The position numbers were made by a program, and so were the translations under genes. DNA of 10,540 bases from Desulfobacterales bacterium (lineage in GTDB: Bacteria > Desulfobacterota > Desulfobacteria > Desulfobacterales > 4be13), in the NCBI GenBank assembly GCA_029940115.1, contig JAOZRQ010000210.1, forward strand, positions 1 to 10,540, given 5' to 3'. The notes below the pieces were generated by a model. That model saw only the letters and a list, made by a program, of their open reading frames with translations. It was not told where the DNA came from and made no database searches. Position 1 is the stretch's first letter. Every line of letters begins with the position of its first letter. Below are positions 1-6,308 of this stretch, in pieces.

Positions 1-107
1 GTCGGGAACGGGCAGGAAACCCGGCTCTTTCCCAAAAGGGCCGACTTTCCAACGGCAAGAAAAAGCCGGGTTTCTTTCTTCAATCACCTTTTTTGTCCTG
101 TACACAG
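1..107. mobile_element. Right part of a MITE (copy 1), cut by the window edge
   Basis: The last 18 bases (90-107, TTTTTGTCCTGTACACAG) are identical to the right terminal repeat of the complete MITE at 6309-6432. From the conserved arm at 16 to the end at 107 both copies are 92 bp long and about 80 of 92 positions agree. The paired internal arms (16-31 and 59-74) are conserved while the 27-nt loop between them has diverged, so the stem appears to be under selection. The left terminal repeat should lie about 17 bases before the window. No transposase is encoded, so the element would have to be moved in trans. Confidence 0.8.
16..74. repeat. Hairpin with 16-bp arms inside MITE copy 1
   Basis: Arm GAAACCCGGCTCTTTC at 16-31 pairs with GAAAAAGCCGGGTTTC at 59-74, with one mismatch and a 27-nt loop. 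The same arms recur at 225-340 and 6341-6399. Confidence 0.85.
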
Positions 108-178
108 TATTTCCATTTATAGAACTCTGATCTTGATACCATCAATATTTGTATGCCCCTTTTTGTGAAAAAATAAAC
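108..178. other. Gene-free stretch between repeats
   Basis: I see no start codon with a ribosome-binding site, no recognisable protein and no repeat here. If MITE copy 1 duplicated its target like copy 2, the first nine bases (108-116, TATTTCCAT) would be one half of its target duplication. Confidence 0.5.
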
Positions 179-218
179 TTCTGTGGAAAAAAAACCGAAC
201 GGACCGATTCACAGAAAC

Positions 219-344
219 CCCACAGAAACCCGGCTTTTTCCCGAACGGGCTGATTCCTGTCAGAAAAAGCCGGGTTTCTTTCCCACAGAAACCCGGCTTT
301 TTCCCGAACGGCTGATTCCTGTCAGAAAAAGCCGGGTTTCTTTC
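219..344. repeat. Tandem pair of ~62-bp hairpin units
   Basis: Two adjacent units share arms GAAACCCGGCTTTTTC / GAAAAAGCCGGGTTTC: 225-240 with 263-278, and 288-303 with 325-340. All four arms are perfect 16-mers. The loops (241-262 and 304-324) are 22 and 21 nt and differ only by one G, so this is a recent tandem duplication with a period of 62-63 bp. The sequence at 179-224 resembles a decayed third unit (GAACGGACCGATTC against GAACGGGCTGATTC). Unlike the MITE copies, this block has no CTGTGTACAG ends, so the hairpin module occurs independently of the MITE. It encodes no convincing protein. Confidence 0.85.
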
Positions 345-507
345 AGAGTCGCTGAAAAATTGTTTTTTGGCACCCTGATCGGGAAGACGTTGCATCCTGA
401 AAAAAACATTGACCTGACCTGTCCACTGTGATATGTTTGACAGTAATTGGCTGATAATGGGGAAGTTTGACCCCAAACACTTGACAATCTGAACCGGAGG
501 TGAAGAT
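345..507. other. Leader region upstream of the antitoxin gene
   Basis: No gene is seen. TTGACA at 437-442 is a perfect -35 hexamer, but no good -10 lies 16-18 bp downstream (GATAAT at 453-458 is too close). TTGAC recurs at 467 and 481, and GTTTG/CAAAC form a short inverted repeat around 466-479. These could be operator half-sites of an autoregulated toxin-antitoxin operon, but this is weak. Confidence 0.3.
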
Positions 508-813
508 GTGTGCATTATGGAAACAAGCGTTGACAAATTCACAACTGACATTTTGTCACTTCCTGAAAAGTATCGGGCAAAATGGGCGGGTTTGTTGATT
601 CGAAGTTTCAATGATTCATCTGTTCAGATTCAATCTTCCAAATCGGAAGCGGAATCAGCGTGGGATGAGGAAATTCTCAGAAGGGTGAGGCAGATTGAGG
701 AAGGAATGGCCACAGGTTATCCAGCAGAGAATGTTTTTTCAGAAATAAAGGCAGGATACAATGGACGCAAGAGATTCCATATGGCTTGTGGCAATTGCTC
801 ATTCAAAGCGTAA
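508..813 (+). CDS. Antitoxin of a RelE/ParE-type module (unstable-antitoxin family)
   Basis: This small acidic protein resembles the 'putative addiction module component' antitoxins (Unstab_antitox type) that neutralise RelE/ParE-fold toxins. The visible family features are an N-terminal helix with LSLPEKYRAKWAGLLIRSF (residues 17-35), then a W-D-E-E-I-x-R-R-x-x-x-I-x-x-G stretch (AWDEEILRRVRQIEEG, 51-66) and an ending like SEIKAGY. A GGAGG at 496-500 sits 7 nt before the GTG at 508, which decides the start; ATG 517 is in frame but 16 nt away. The family normally stops near EIKAGY (residue 84), but here the frame continues for 17 cysteine- and basic-rich residues that overlap the toxin remnant in another frame, so the C-terminus is probably read-through caused by the deletion that destroyed the toxin. 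It is an orphan antitoxin unless another toxin is present elsewhere. Confidence 0.7.
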   Translation: MCIMETSVDKFTTDILSLPEKYRAKWAGLLIRSFNDSSVQIQSSKSEAESAWDEEILRRVRQIEEGMATGYPAENVFSEIKAGYNGRKRFHMACGNCSFKA

Positions 814-844
814 ATCCGGGTATTGGAGGGAAAGGGTCAAATAA
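761..844 (+). pseudogene. C-terminal remnant of a RelE/ParE-family toxin
   Basis: In the frame starting at ATG 761 the sequence reads four residues, then DSIWLVAIAHSKRKSGYW and a basic end before TAA at 842-844. The pattern I-x-x-V-A-I-A-H-x-K-R-K-x-G-Y-W is the characteristic last strand and tail of RelE/ParE toxins that partner this antitoxin family. Such toxins are usually 90-100 residues, so about 70 codons are missing, including the RNase or gyrase-binding core. It overlaps the antitoxin frame by 53 nt. The ATG may be the original toxin start joined to the 3' end by an internal deletion, or chance. The remnant should be inactive. Confidence 0.7.
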
Positions 845-882
845 CTCGATCATTTGAGGGAAAGGTCAAATGACTCGATCAT
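826..882. repeat. Tandem direct repeat of ~28 bp at the toxin remnant's end
   Basis: The unit at 826-853 (GAGGGAAAGGGTCAAATAAC then TCGATCAT) is repeated at 856-882 with one missing G and one A-to-G change. The first unit contains the last codons and stop of the toxin remnant; the second is non-coding, so the toxin 3' end has been duplicated locally. Confidence 0.75.
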
Positions 883-889
883 CAAGTTT

Positions 890-922
890 AAGTTCCTGTT
901 CCCCAAAAGGTGTTATAATCAG
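890..922 (+). promoter_or_regulatory. Possible promoter of the Ca2+ ATPase gene (TATAAT box in a repeated leader)
   Basis: A perfect TATAAT (914-919) lies 28 bp before the ATPase start. The 33 bases here match the block at 6456-6488, upstream of the DNA ligase gene, at 27 of 33 positions, both ending in GTTATAATCAG. No good -35 hexamer lies at the right distance (nearest TTCCTG at 894-899, 14 bp away), so this is either an extended or weak promoter, or the end of a repeat element that happens to carry a -10 sequence. Confidence 0.4.
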
Positions 923-946
923 ATTATTTGTTTTAAGGAGAAATCT

Positions 947-3628
947 ATGATTCACGTTAAAGGACTGGCGGAAAAGGAGATTGAGGAGTCAAGACGCAAG
1001 CATGGGTCCAACCAGCTGACGCCCCAGGATATTGAGACTTTCTGGGACAAGCTCAAGGAGAATGCCAAGGATCCCATGATTGTCATCCTGATTTTCGCGC
1101 TCGGCATCGTCACGATTCTGGCGATCTTCGGATTCACCAAATGGTATGAGGGCGTTGGGATTGCCGCGGCAGTTGCCTTGGCGACCCTTGTCGCCACCGG
1201 TTCGGAATTCAAGAACGAGCAGACGTTTCAGAAACTCCAGGAAGAGGCCTCGAAGATATTCCTCAATGTCTTCCGGGATGATGCACTGAAGGTGGTGGGT
1301 ATTGACGACATTGTGGTGGGGGACATGGTCTTCCTTCAACCAGGGGATAAAATCCCTGCGGATGGGAAACTGGTCCAAGGCCAGATCAAGGTGAACCAAG
1401 CCATGCTCACTGGCGAGCCGGAGCCTGTCACCAAAACCCCGGGCGACATCAGCGAGCGGAACATGGAGAATCCCCACTTGGCCTATCGCGGCACCATTGT
1501 CGAGGATGGGGAGGCGGTCATGGAGGTGGAAGTCACGGGGGATCAGACCCATTTCGGGAAACTCGCCCAGGACCTCCGGTCCGAGGAACGCCCCGGCCCA
1601 CTCCGTGTGAAGCTTGCCAAGCTTGCGGATGGCATCGCCAAGTTCGGCTATATCGGCGCGACCTTCATTGCGATTGCGTTCATGTTCAAGGTCATCTACT
1701 TGGACAACATTGGACAGTTCGCTGATTACCAGTGGGGAGAGGTGATCAAGGATGTGGCCAACGCGCTCATCTTGGCTGTGGTCATCATCGTGATGGCCGT
1801 GCCCGAGGGACTCCCCATGATGATCGCCATTGTGCTGGCCCAGAACATGCGCAAGCTTCTCAAGTCGAATGTGCTGGTGCGGCAACTGCTCGGGATCGAG
1901 ACCTCCGGCAGTCTGAACCTCCTCTTCAGTGACAAGACCGGAACCATCACTTATGGCCGGCTGGAGGCGACAGGCTTCTCAACGGTCAACGAAGAGAATC
2001 CGGATCATCTGAACACCTATAAGACGTATGATGAGATGCCGGCGGCCATGGCCCGACTGCTTGATCTCTCCCTCCGGGAGAACACCTCCTGCATCGTGAA
2101 TCCCCATGCAAAGAAGGAGGCGGAACGGATTCTGGGCGGGAACACAACGGAACGGGCATTGCTGAAATTTGTCCAAGCCGATGTGCGGGAATACAAAGCG
2201 GAGAACGAGATGATCTCCGAGATCCTTTTCAACTCGGCCCGGAAGTTCTCCGCCGCCCGCATCAAGCCGAGTGACGGGGATGAGATCACCCTGGCAAAAG
2301 GCGCGGCGGAGAATGTCTTGGACAAATGCATCGCCTATTATGACACCGAGGGGAATATTCAGCCGTTGTCCGAGACCACAAAGGATTCGCTCGCGGGTCA
2401 GATGGACCAGAAAGCGGACGACGGCTTCCGGATCATCGCCACCGCCACCTCAACGGCCCTCGCGTCGGAGGATGCGGACGGCCTCCCGGATGACCTGGCC
2501 CTGCTCGGATTCAGCCTGATCCGTGACGAACTGCGGGATGATTCCCGGTCGGCCATTGAGACGCTTCAGGGCGCGGGGATTCATGTGGTGATGCTCACAG
2601 GGGATCGTCACGGAACCGCGAAGGCGATTGCCAAAGATGTGGGGCTGATCGCGTCTGAGGATGATGTGGCCATAGAATCCGCGGAGATGGGCAAACTCTC
2701 TGACGATGAGGTCAAGGATATCATTCCCCAGCTGAAGGTGGTCTCCCGATGTCTTCCCCAAGACAAGACTCGGCTGGTGAAGCTCTCCCAGGAGATCGGG
2801 CTGGTGGTGGGCATGACCGGTGACGGGGTGAACGACAGCCCCGCGTTGAGCAACGCGGATATCGGCTTCGGATTGGGAAGCGGGACCGAGGTGGCCAAGG
2901 AGGCGTCGGACATTGTGGTGTTGGATGACAACATCAACTCCATCGCCAGTGCGGTGCATTACGGACGGACCATTTACCGGTCCGTGCAGAAGTTCATCAC
3001 CTTTCAATTGACAGTGAATGTCAGCGCGATCATGATCGCGTTCCTCGGCCCGTTCATCGGGTTCGAGCTTCCCCTGACCATGATCCAGATCCTCTGGGTG
3101 AACCTGATCATGGACACCTTGGCGGCGTTGGCCTTCAGTGGCGAGCCGCCCCTGCTCAAGCATATGCATGAGAAGCCGAAGGAGAGGGAGGAGAAGCTGA
3201 TCACCAAGGATATGTGGGCCTCGATTCTCTGCAACGGGATGTTCATCGCGATTCTCTCCATCATCTTTCTCAAAAGCGATTTTGTCCATTCCCTGTTCCA
3301 GAGACCCGGGATGTCGCCGGAAGACAACACGGTGTTTCTCACTGCGTTCTTCGGCATGTTCGTCTTCCTGAACAACTTCAACAAGTTCAATGTCCGGGTG
3401 GAGGAATACAACCTGTTCCATCACATCCTTGAGAACAAGGGCTTTCTCCAAGTGGTCGGCATGATCTTCTTCATTCAGATACTGATCACCTATTTCGGCG
3501 GGGACATGTTCCGTACCGTTCCGCTCGGTATCAAGGAATGGGGTTATGTGTTGCTGCTGTCCATTCTGATCATTCCGGTTGATCTGGCTCGGAAAGCGAT
3601 TTTCGCGGAATTGAACAAAGGGGACTGA
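947..3628 (+). CDS. Calcium-transporting P-type ATPase, PMCA type (P-IIB)
   Basis: This 893-aa membrane pump hydrolyses ATP to move Ca2+ out of the cytoplasm. Visible motifs in order: cation-ATPase N domain (1-45), first hydrophobic pair from about residue 44, actuator loop TGEP (155-158), PEGLP in TM4 (286-290, Ca2+ ligand region), phosphorylation site SDKTGT (D329), the nucleotide-domain KGA motif, TGD (551-553), hinge TGDGVND (624-630), TM5 QLTVNVSA (N691) and TM6 WVNLIMDTLAALA (N719, D723). The TM5/TM6 wording is closer to plasma-membrane Ca2+ ATPases than to SERCA. Length and motif set are complete, with no frameshift and no evident C-terminal calmodulin-type extension. AAGGAG at 935-940 is 6 nt before ATG 947, so I prefer this start over the 31-residue upstream extension, which has no ribosome-binding site and crosses the repeat at 826-882. 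It appears monocistronic. Substrate is inferred from family resemblance; a Mn2+ or other cation role is possible. Confidence 0.93.
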   Translation: MIHVKGLAEKEIEESRRKHGSNQLTPQDIETFWDKLKENAKDPMIVILIFALGIVTILAIFGFTKWYEGVGIAAAVALATLVATGSEFKNEQTFQKLQEEASKIFLNVFRDDALKVVGIDDIVVGDMVFLQPGDKIPADGKLVQGQIKVNQAMLTGEPEPVTKTPGDISERNMENPHLAYRGTIVEDGEAVMEVEVTGDQTHFGKLAQDLRSEERPGPLRVKLAKLADGIAKFGYIGATFIAIAFMFKVIYLDNIGQFADYQWGEVIKDVANALILAVVIIVMAVPEGLPMMIAIVLAQNMRKLLKSNVLVRQLLGIETSGSLNLLFSDKTGTITYGRLEATGFSTVNEENPDHLNTYKTYDEMPAAMARLLDLSLRENTSCIVNPHAKKEAERILGGNTTERALLKFVQADVREYKAENEMISEILFNSARKFSAARIKPSDGDEITLAKGAAENVLDKCIAYYDTEGNIQPLSETTKDSLAGQMDQKADDGFRIIATATSTALASEDADGLPDDLALLGFSLIRDELRDDSRSAIETLQGAGIHVVMLTGDRHGTAKAIAKDVGLIASEDDVAIESAEMGKLSDDEVKDIIPQLKVVSRCLPQDKTRLVKLSQEIGLVVGMTGDGVNDSPALSNADIGFGLGSGTEVAKEASDIVVLDDNINSIASAVHYGRTIYRSVQKFITFQLTVNVSAIMIAFLGPFIGFELPLTMIQILWVNLIMDTLAALAFSGEPPLLKHMHEKPKEREEKLITKDMWASILCNGMFIAILSIIFLKSDFVHSLFQRPGMSPEDNTVFLTAFFGMFVFLNNFNKFNVRVEEYNLFHHILENKGFLQVVGMIFFIQILITYFGGDMFRTVPLGIKEWGYVLLLSILIIPVDLARKAIFAELNKGD

Positions 3629-3639
3629 ATATGACCTCT

Positions 3640-3664
3640 CGTTACGAGGCTCCGCCTCGTAACG
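3640..3664. repeat. Perfect 11-bp-stem hairpin, shared with 10076-10100
   Basis: Arms CGTTACGAGGC (3640-3650) and GCCTCGTAACG (3654-3664) flank a TCC loop, 11 nt after the ATPase stop. An identical 25-bp copy follows the stop of the ATPase-nuclease gene at 10076-10100. Stem and placement suit transcript 3'-end formation or protection, but there is no U-tract, so it is not a standard intrinsic terminator. Confidence 0.8.
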
Positions 3665-3690
3665 CATGGAGGGAGGCTCCGCCTCATGCA
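3663..3690. repeat. Second, imperfect GAGGCTCCGCCTC hairpin
   Basis: GAGGCTCCGCCTC, the core of the preceding hairpin, recurs at once with outer GCATG/CATGC arms interrupted by a GAGGG insertion on the left. It looks like a diverged tandem relative of the 3640-3664 hairpin. Confidence 0.55.
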
Positions 3691-3811
3691 TGTCAAGCCA
3701 AGGATGCCCGTGATTCCCGAACTCTCCATCTGGTACGGGTTCCATCCCGAGACCGCCATATCCGACGGTCTCGGGGTAGCAAAAAGGAGATTGCGGTCTT
3801 TTGGCTTGACA
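3691..3811. mobile_element. 121-bp inverted-repeat element (MITE-like)
   Basis: Perfect 11-bp terminal repeats TGTCAAGCCAA (3691-3701) and TTGGCTTGACA (3801-3811) bound a 121-bp segment. Inside is a perfect 10-bp stem CCCGAGACCG (3746-3755) / CGGTCTCGGG (3766-3775). No coding sequence or flanking target duplication is evident, so mobility is inferred only from the symmetrical ends. Confidence 0.5.
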
Positions 3812-4010
3812 GTGTACGGGGCTCCGACACCTCGCGGCTGGATTCCGGGCGAATCCCCCCAGAATCCGCCGTCTTCCCAAAAAGCATGTTGTGAATCAGA
3901 TAAAGACTGATTGCAAGGCTTTTCAGGGAGGCCTGTCCATGAACGTGAACTTAAGCTTGAAGATGAGCTTAAACATCCATAAGTGCAAACTTGGCACATG
4001 ATTCCATAAA
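3812..4010. other. Gene-free stretch upstream of the Rpn nuclease gene
   Basis: Open frames crossing 3631-3910 run through the palindromes, lack ribosome-binding sites and encode nothing recognisable. The only structure I see is two short inverted repeats, GGATTC/GAATCC at 3840-3856 and TTAAGCT/AGCTTAA at 3951-3972. No convincing promoter pair is visible. Confidence 0.5.
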
Positions 4011-4076
4011 TAATGTCCGGGTGGATGTGGGACGATTTGGAAAATCGTCCCACTTTGAATGATGACCCGGACATTA
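4011..4076. repeat. 66-bp nested palindrome
   Basis: Outer arms TAATGTCCGGGT (4011-4022) and ACCCGGACATTA (4065-4076) are perfect 12-mers. Inner arms GTGGGACGATTT (4027-4038) and AAATCGTCCCAC (4042-4053) form a perfect 12-bp stem around GGA. Nearly the whole element folds on itself. It lies 40 bp before the Rpn nuclease start, so it would be in that gene's 5' leader if the promoter is upstream. It may be a REP- or MITE-type element; the flanking TA could be a target site but is ambiguous within the palindrome. Confidence 0.75.
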
Positions 4077-4116
4077 ATTGTGAAACTGAGCATTCAGGAA
4101 AAAGAGAGGTATCATC

Positions 4117-5109
4117 ATGTATCTTGCACCGTTGAACTATGACCGATTTTTCAAGAAGGTCTTTTCAGACAAGGAGATTTCCAAGCGGTTTCTGGAGGAT
4201 TTCCTCGGCATCAAGATCGAATCCATTGAGGTGCTCAAGGAGAGACACACGGTAACGGACGATGCAACCTTCGTGGAATTCGACTTCAGATGCAAAACAG
4301 AACATGGGTATGTCATCATTGACATGCAACAGTGGTACAAGGCGGATGTGACCCAGCGGTTCTACCTCTACCACGCTCTGAACACCGGCCTGCAACTGGA
4401 ATCGTTGCCCAAAGAGAGGATCATTCTGGACAAGGCCACGAAGCGGATCGTGAGGGTGAAGGACTACAGGCTGCTCGAACCGGTCTGCACCCTGATATGG
4501 ATGGTGGACGACACCTTGGGGTTTGACAATGACTATGTCACCTATCGGATGACGCCCGACATCATCACCGACTTTGTCAGGAACGAGAGGCTCTGGAACA
4601 GGCGTGAGATCGTGGAGATAATGGAACAGCGGTCGGAGGCGATCAGAGCGATTCACAACAGGTCGAAAAAGTTGGACTTCCTCTCCCTGAACCGCTTGGT
4701 GTTCGCGTTTCAGAAGAACATCGTGAGGAACAAGAATGTGGAGAGGTATGCCAGATGGTTTGAATTCGCGGAGAGAAGCAGAAATCCGGACAACCGGGCC
4801 GAGGATTTCAAGGAGTTTGGCGGGACCGAGCCCTTTGACGAGATGATGCGCCGACTGAACCGGACGGTTCTCACCGATGACGATGTGGCCTACATCGAGA
4901 AGGAGCGAGAGGCGTGGGAGGAGGTCAGCCGGTTTGTCAACGAATATTATGAAGATGGCTTGAGAGAGGGAAGAGAGGATGGCTTAAGGGAAGGAAGCGA
5001 AGCCCTCAGACATCTCCTGAGCCACCCGGATGTCTCTGACGATTTGGCCGAGCAGATAAGAGAGCAGATTGGCCATCTGACAAGAAAAACGGCGAGTGGC
5101 AAGCAGTGA
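4117..5109 (+). CDS. Rpn family recombination-promoting nuclease / PD-(D/E)XK 'transposase'
   Basis: The 330-aa protein starts LNYDRFFKKVFSDKEISKRF, the N-terminal signature of Rpn/PDDEXK nucleases often annotated as putative transposases. Expected catalytic residues are visible: D56 in FVEFDFRC and the D-x-Q triad part at D69/Q71 in VIIDMQQ, where the family uses Q in place of the PD-(D/E)XK lysine. QRFYLYHAL follows, also typical. E. coli Rpn relatives cut DNA and promote RecA-independent recombination; here function is inferred from the family. The C-terminus has two tandem copies of an 8-residue unit, EDGLREGR (279-286) and EDGLREGS (287-294), a charged tail common in this family. GAGAGG at 4104-4109 is 7 nt before ATG 4117. 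The gene stands alone, with palindromic repeats on both sides, as is usual for these multi-copy genes. I see no terminal repeats enclosing it as a transposon. Confidence 0.85.
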   Translation: MYLAPLNYDRFFKKVFSDKEISKRFLEDFLGIKIESIEVLKERHTVTDDATFVEFDFRCKTEHGYVIIDMQQWYKADVTQRFYLYHALNTGLQLESLPKERIILDKATKRIVRVKDYRLLEPVCTLIWMVDDTLGFDNDYVTYRMTPDIITDFVRNERLWNRREIVEIMEQRSEAIRAIHNRSKKLDFLSLNRLVFAFQKNIVRNKNVERYARWFEFAERSRNPDNRAEDFKEFGGTEPFDEMMRRLNRTVLTDDDVAYIEKEREAWEEVSRFVNEYYEDGLREGREDGLREGSEALRHLLSHPDVSDDLAEQIREQIGHLTRKTASGKQ

Positions 5110-5142
5110 GCGGCGAGCGACGAGCGGCTTCCCGCTCGCCGC
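5110..5142. terminator. GC-rich hairpin directly after the Rpn gene
   Basis: GCGGCGAGCG (5110-5119) pairs perfectly with CGCTCGCCGC (5133-5142) across a 13-nt loop, starting at the base after the stop codon. The 10-bp GC stem could end or protect the transcript, but no T-run follows, so standard Rho-independent termination is unlikely. Confidence 0.4.
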
Positions 5143-5197
5143 ATCCCGGAAGGAGATTGAATACCGTCCGCCAATCATCAACAACAAAAGGAAACCC

Positions 5198-5280
5198 CAG
5201 TTTGTAGTTCCACCTTTAGGCGGTGTCACACCACCTAAAGCGTTCCCTCAATGTTCTTTTATCGGTGGGACTGCAAACTG
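5198..5280. repeat. 83-bp palindromic element
   Basis: Outer arms CAGTTTGTAGTTCCACC (5198-5214) and GGTGGGACTGCAAACTG (5264-5280) pair with two mismatches. An inner stem CTTTAGGCGGTG (5214-5225) / CACCACCTAAAG (5229-5240) pairs with one mismatch. It sits 34 bp before the next gene. No target duplication is evident. Confidence 0.7.
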
Positions 5281-5314
5281 AGGGATAATCCTCATAATCG
5301 AAAGGTGGCAGACC

Positions 5315-6151
5315 ATGTCGTTCAAAGAGAATCTTCTGAAGAAAATCAAAATAGACCAGATGACAAAAAAAATAATCGCGTCCATGACCCCTTCGGAGAG
5401 CGGCTCCAAGCTTGACAGAGAGACCCTTCGGGAGATGCTCGACATGGGCCCCCGCAAATTCAGAAAGGAGCGGGATCTCGATCTCTACCTGCTGGAGAGC
5501 GGGAGGGAACAGATACTGGTGCTCGACAACGAACTGGCGATGTACCACACGACCCCTGAGGATGTGGCCATGAGGAAGAGCCCGACCCTCAAAGAGATGC
5601 TGAGTATCCGAAACGCCATCAAAATACTCAAGGATTCCGACGTGGTGGTCAGCAGACGGGAGGAATCCCTTAAAACTGTTCAAAAGGAGTGCATTGACCA
5701 GCTTGATCTCTCCTTCGACAAAGCCAACCTTGACGAGATTGAGACGGATGGTCTGGTCTCCTTGGAGAAAGAATATCCCGAGGGCGTCATCGAGTGTCTC
5801 ACCCTGTTTGGGGAACTGCTTGCGTACCGTCCCCCGCCCAAAGCCTTCCGAATGAGCCATCACAAGATCATCGGACAATTGCTCCCCGGCGAGGCGGGCC
5901 AGTCCCTGTTCGGCCCCTTGGTGATCTATAGCATGATCCACAACAGCCTGAAACTGATTGATGCCCAGATGAACAGCGGGGACAAGGGAAAAGCGGAATT
6001 TGTGCACCAGGTGGCATCGGGAAAGGAGGCGGCGGACATGGAGGGGCCGGATGTGCTGGGGCATCTCAAAGCCGCGGTCATCAGACGTTGCGATGAGGGG
6101 GCTGGTTTGTCTGACCGTTTTGGTATGACGGCGTTCCCCGATGCAATATAA
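5315..6151 (+). CDS. Hypothetical protein, 278 aa, family not recognised
   Basis: I do not recognise this protein. AAAGGTGG at 5301-5308 precedes ATG 5315 by 6 nt, and codon use resembles the neighbours, so it is probably a real gene. The N-terminus is lysine-rich (KKIKIDQMTKKI), followed by a charged, predicted mostly helical region: LDRETLREMLDMGPRKFRKE (about 33-52), DLYLLESGREQILVLDNELA, and LKEMLSIRNAIKILKDSDVV. The C-terminal third contains GELLAYRPPPKAFRMSHHKI, then PLVIYSMIHNSLKLIDAQM. There is no signal peptide, clear membrane span, Walker motif or Cys cluster, so a soluble cytoplasmic protein is likely. It is flanked by an 83-bp palindrome upstream and, 1 nt after its stop, a 153-bp inverted-repeat element. 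No partner gene is close enough to suggest an operon. Confidence 0.75.
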   Translation: MSFKENLLKKIKIDQMTKKIIASMTPSESGSKLDRETLREMLDMGPRKFRKERDLDLYLLESGREQILVLDNELAMYHTTPEDVAMRKSPTLKEMLSIRNAIKILKDSDVVVSRREESLKTVQKECIDQLDLSFDKANLDEIETDGLVSLEKEYPEGVIECLTLFGELLAYRPPPKAFRMSHHKIIGQLLPGEAGQSLFGPLVIYSMIHNSLKLIDAQMNSGDKGKAEFVHQVASGKEAADMEGPDVLGHLKAAVIRRCDEGAGLSDRFGMTAFPDAI

Positions 6152-6152
6152 G

Positions 6153-6305
6153 CTGATTATAACGGATTTAGGGGAGCCCGTGCCCCTTCCCCGTTGCGAG
6201 TGCCTCACATGCCCGCATGTATGTTCACGCCCATGGGCGACGGGCATGTCCGTGCCCACGGCAGGGCAATGGGGCACGGGCCTCCCAAAAAAGCGTTATA
6301 ATCAG
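6153..6305. mobile_element. 153-bp inverted-repeat element ending in GTTATAATCAG
   Basis: The ends are complementary over about 35 bp: CTGATTATAACG at 6153-6164 mirrors CGTTATAATCAG at 6294-6305, and the next ~22 bases (AGGGGAGCCCGTGCCCC against GGGGCACGGGCCTCCC) pair with few mismatches. No protein is encoded. It begins one base after the stop of the 278-aa gene and could also serve as its transcript end. Both ends carry an outward-reading TATAAT. The right end overlaps the target duplication of the next MITE, so that MITE inserted beside or into this element. Confidence 0.7.
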
Positions 6306-6308
6306 AAT
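6300..6308. repeat. Left 9-bp target-site duplication
   Basis: AATCAGAAT directly precedes the MITE and is repeated exactly at 6433-6441 directly after it. Confidence 0.85.

Noticed and set aside
219..344. CRISPR array
   Set aside because: Only two units, the 'spacers' are near-identical loops, arms are inverted not direct, and no cas gene is present.
437..486. Standard sigma-70 promoter for the antitoxin
   Set aside because: TTGACA is present but no -10 hexamer lies 16-18 bp downstream.
183..611. Short open frames in both strands through the AAACCCGG hairpins
   Set aside because: They are translations of the repeat itself (recurring TETRLFPER and KKPGF), have no ribosome-binding site and no recognisable family.
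854..946. 31-residue N-terminal extension of the Ca2+ ATPase
   Set aside because: No ribosome-binding site at 854; AAGGAG sits at the right distance from ATG 947, and the extension runs through a repeat and a likely promoter.
989..1885. 298-aa antisense frame inside the ATPase gene
   Set aside because: His/Asp/Glu-rich complement of a well-supported coding sequence, without a known family.
2450..3880. 476-aa antisense frame across the ATPase 3' half
   Set aside because: It opposes conserved P-type ATPase motifs and begins in repeat sequence; a shadow frame.
3631..3910. Small frames after the ATPase
   Set aside because: They begin in or cross palindromes, lack ribosome-binding sites, and overlap each other without recognisable products.
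4117..5109. Autonomous transposon containing the Rpn gene
   Set aside because: The palindromes on each side (4011-4076 and 5110-5142 or 5198-5280) are unrelated to each other and no target duplication brackets the gene.
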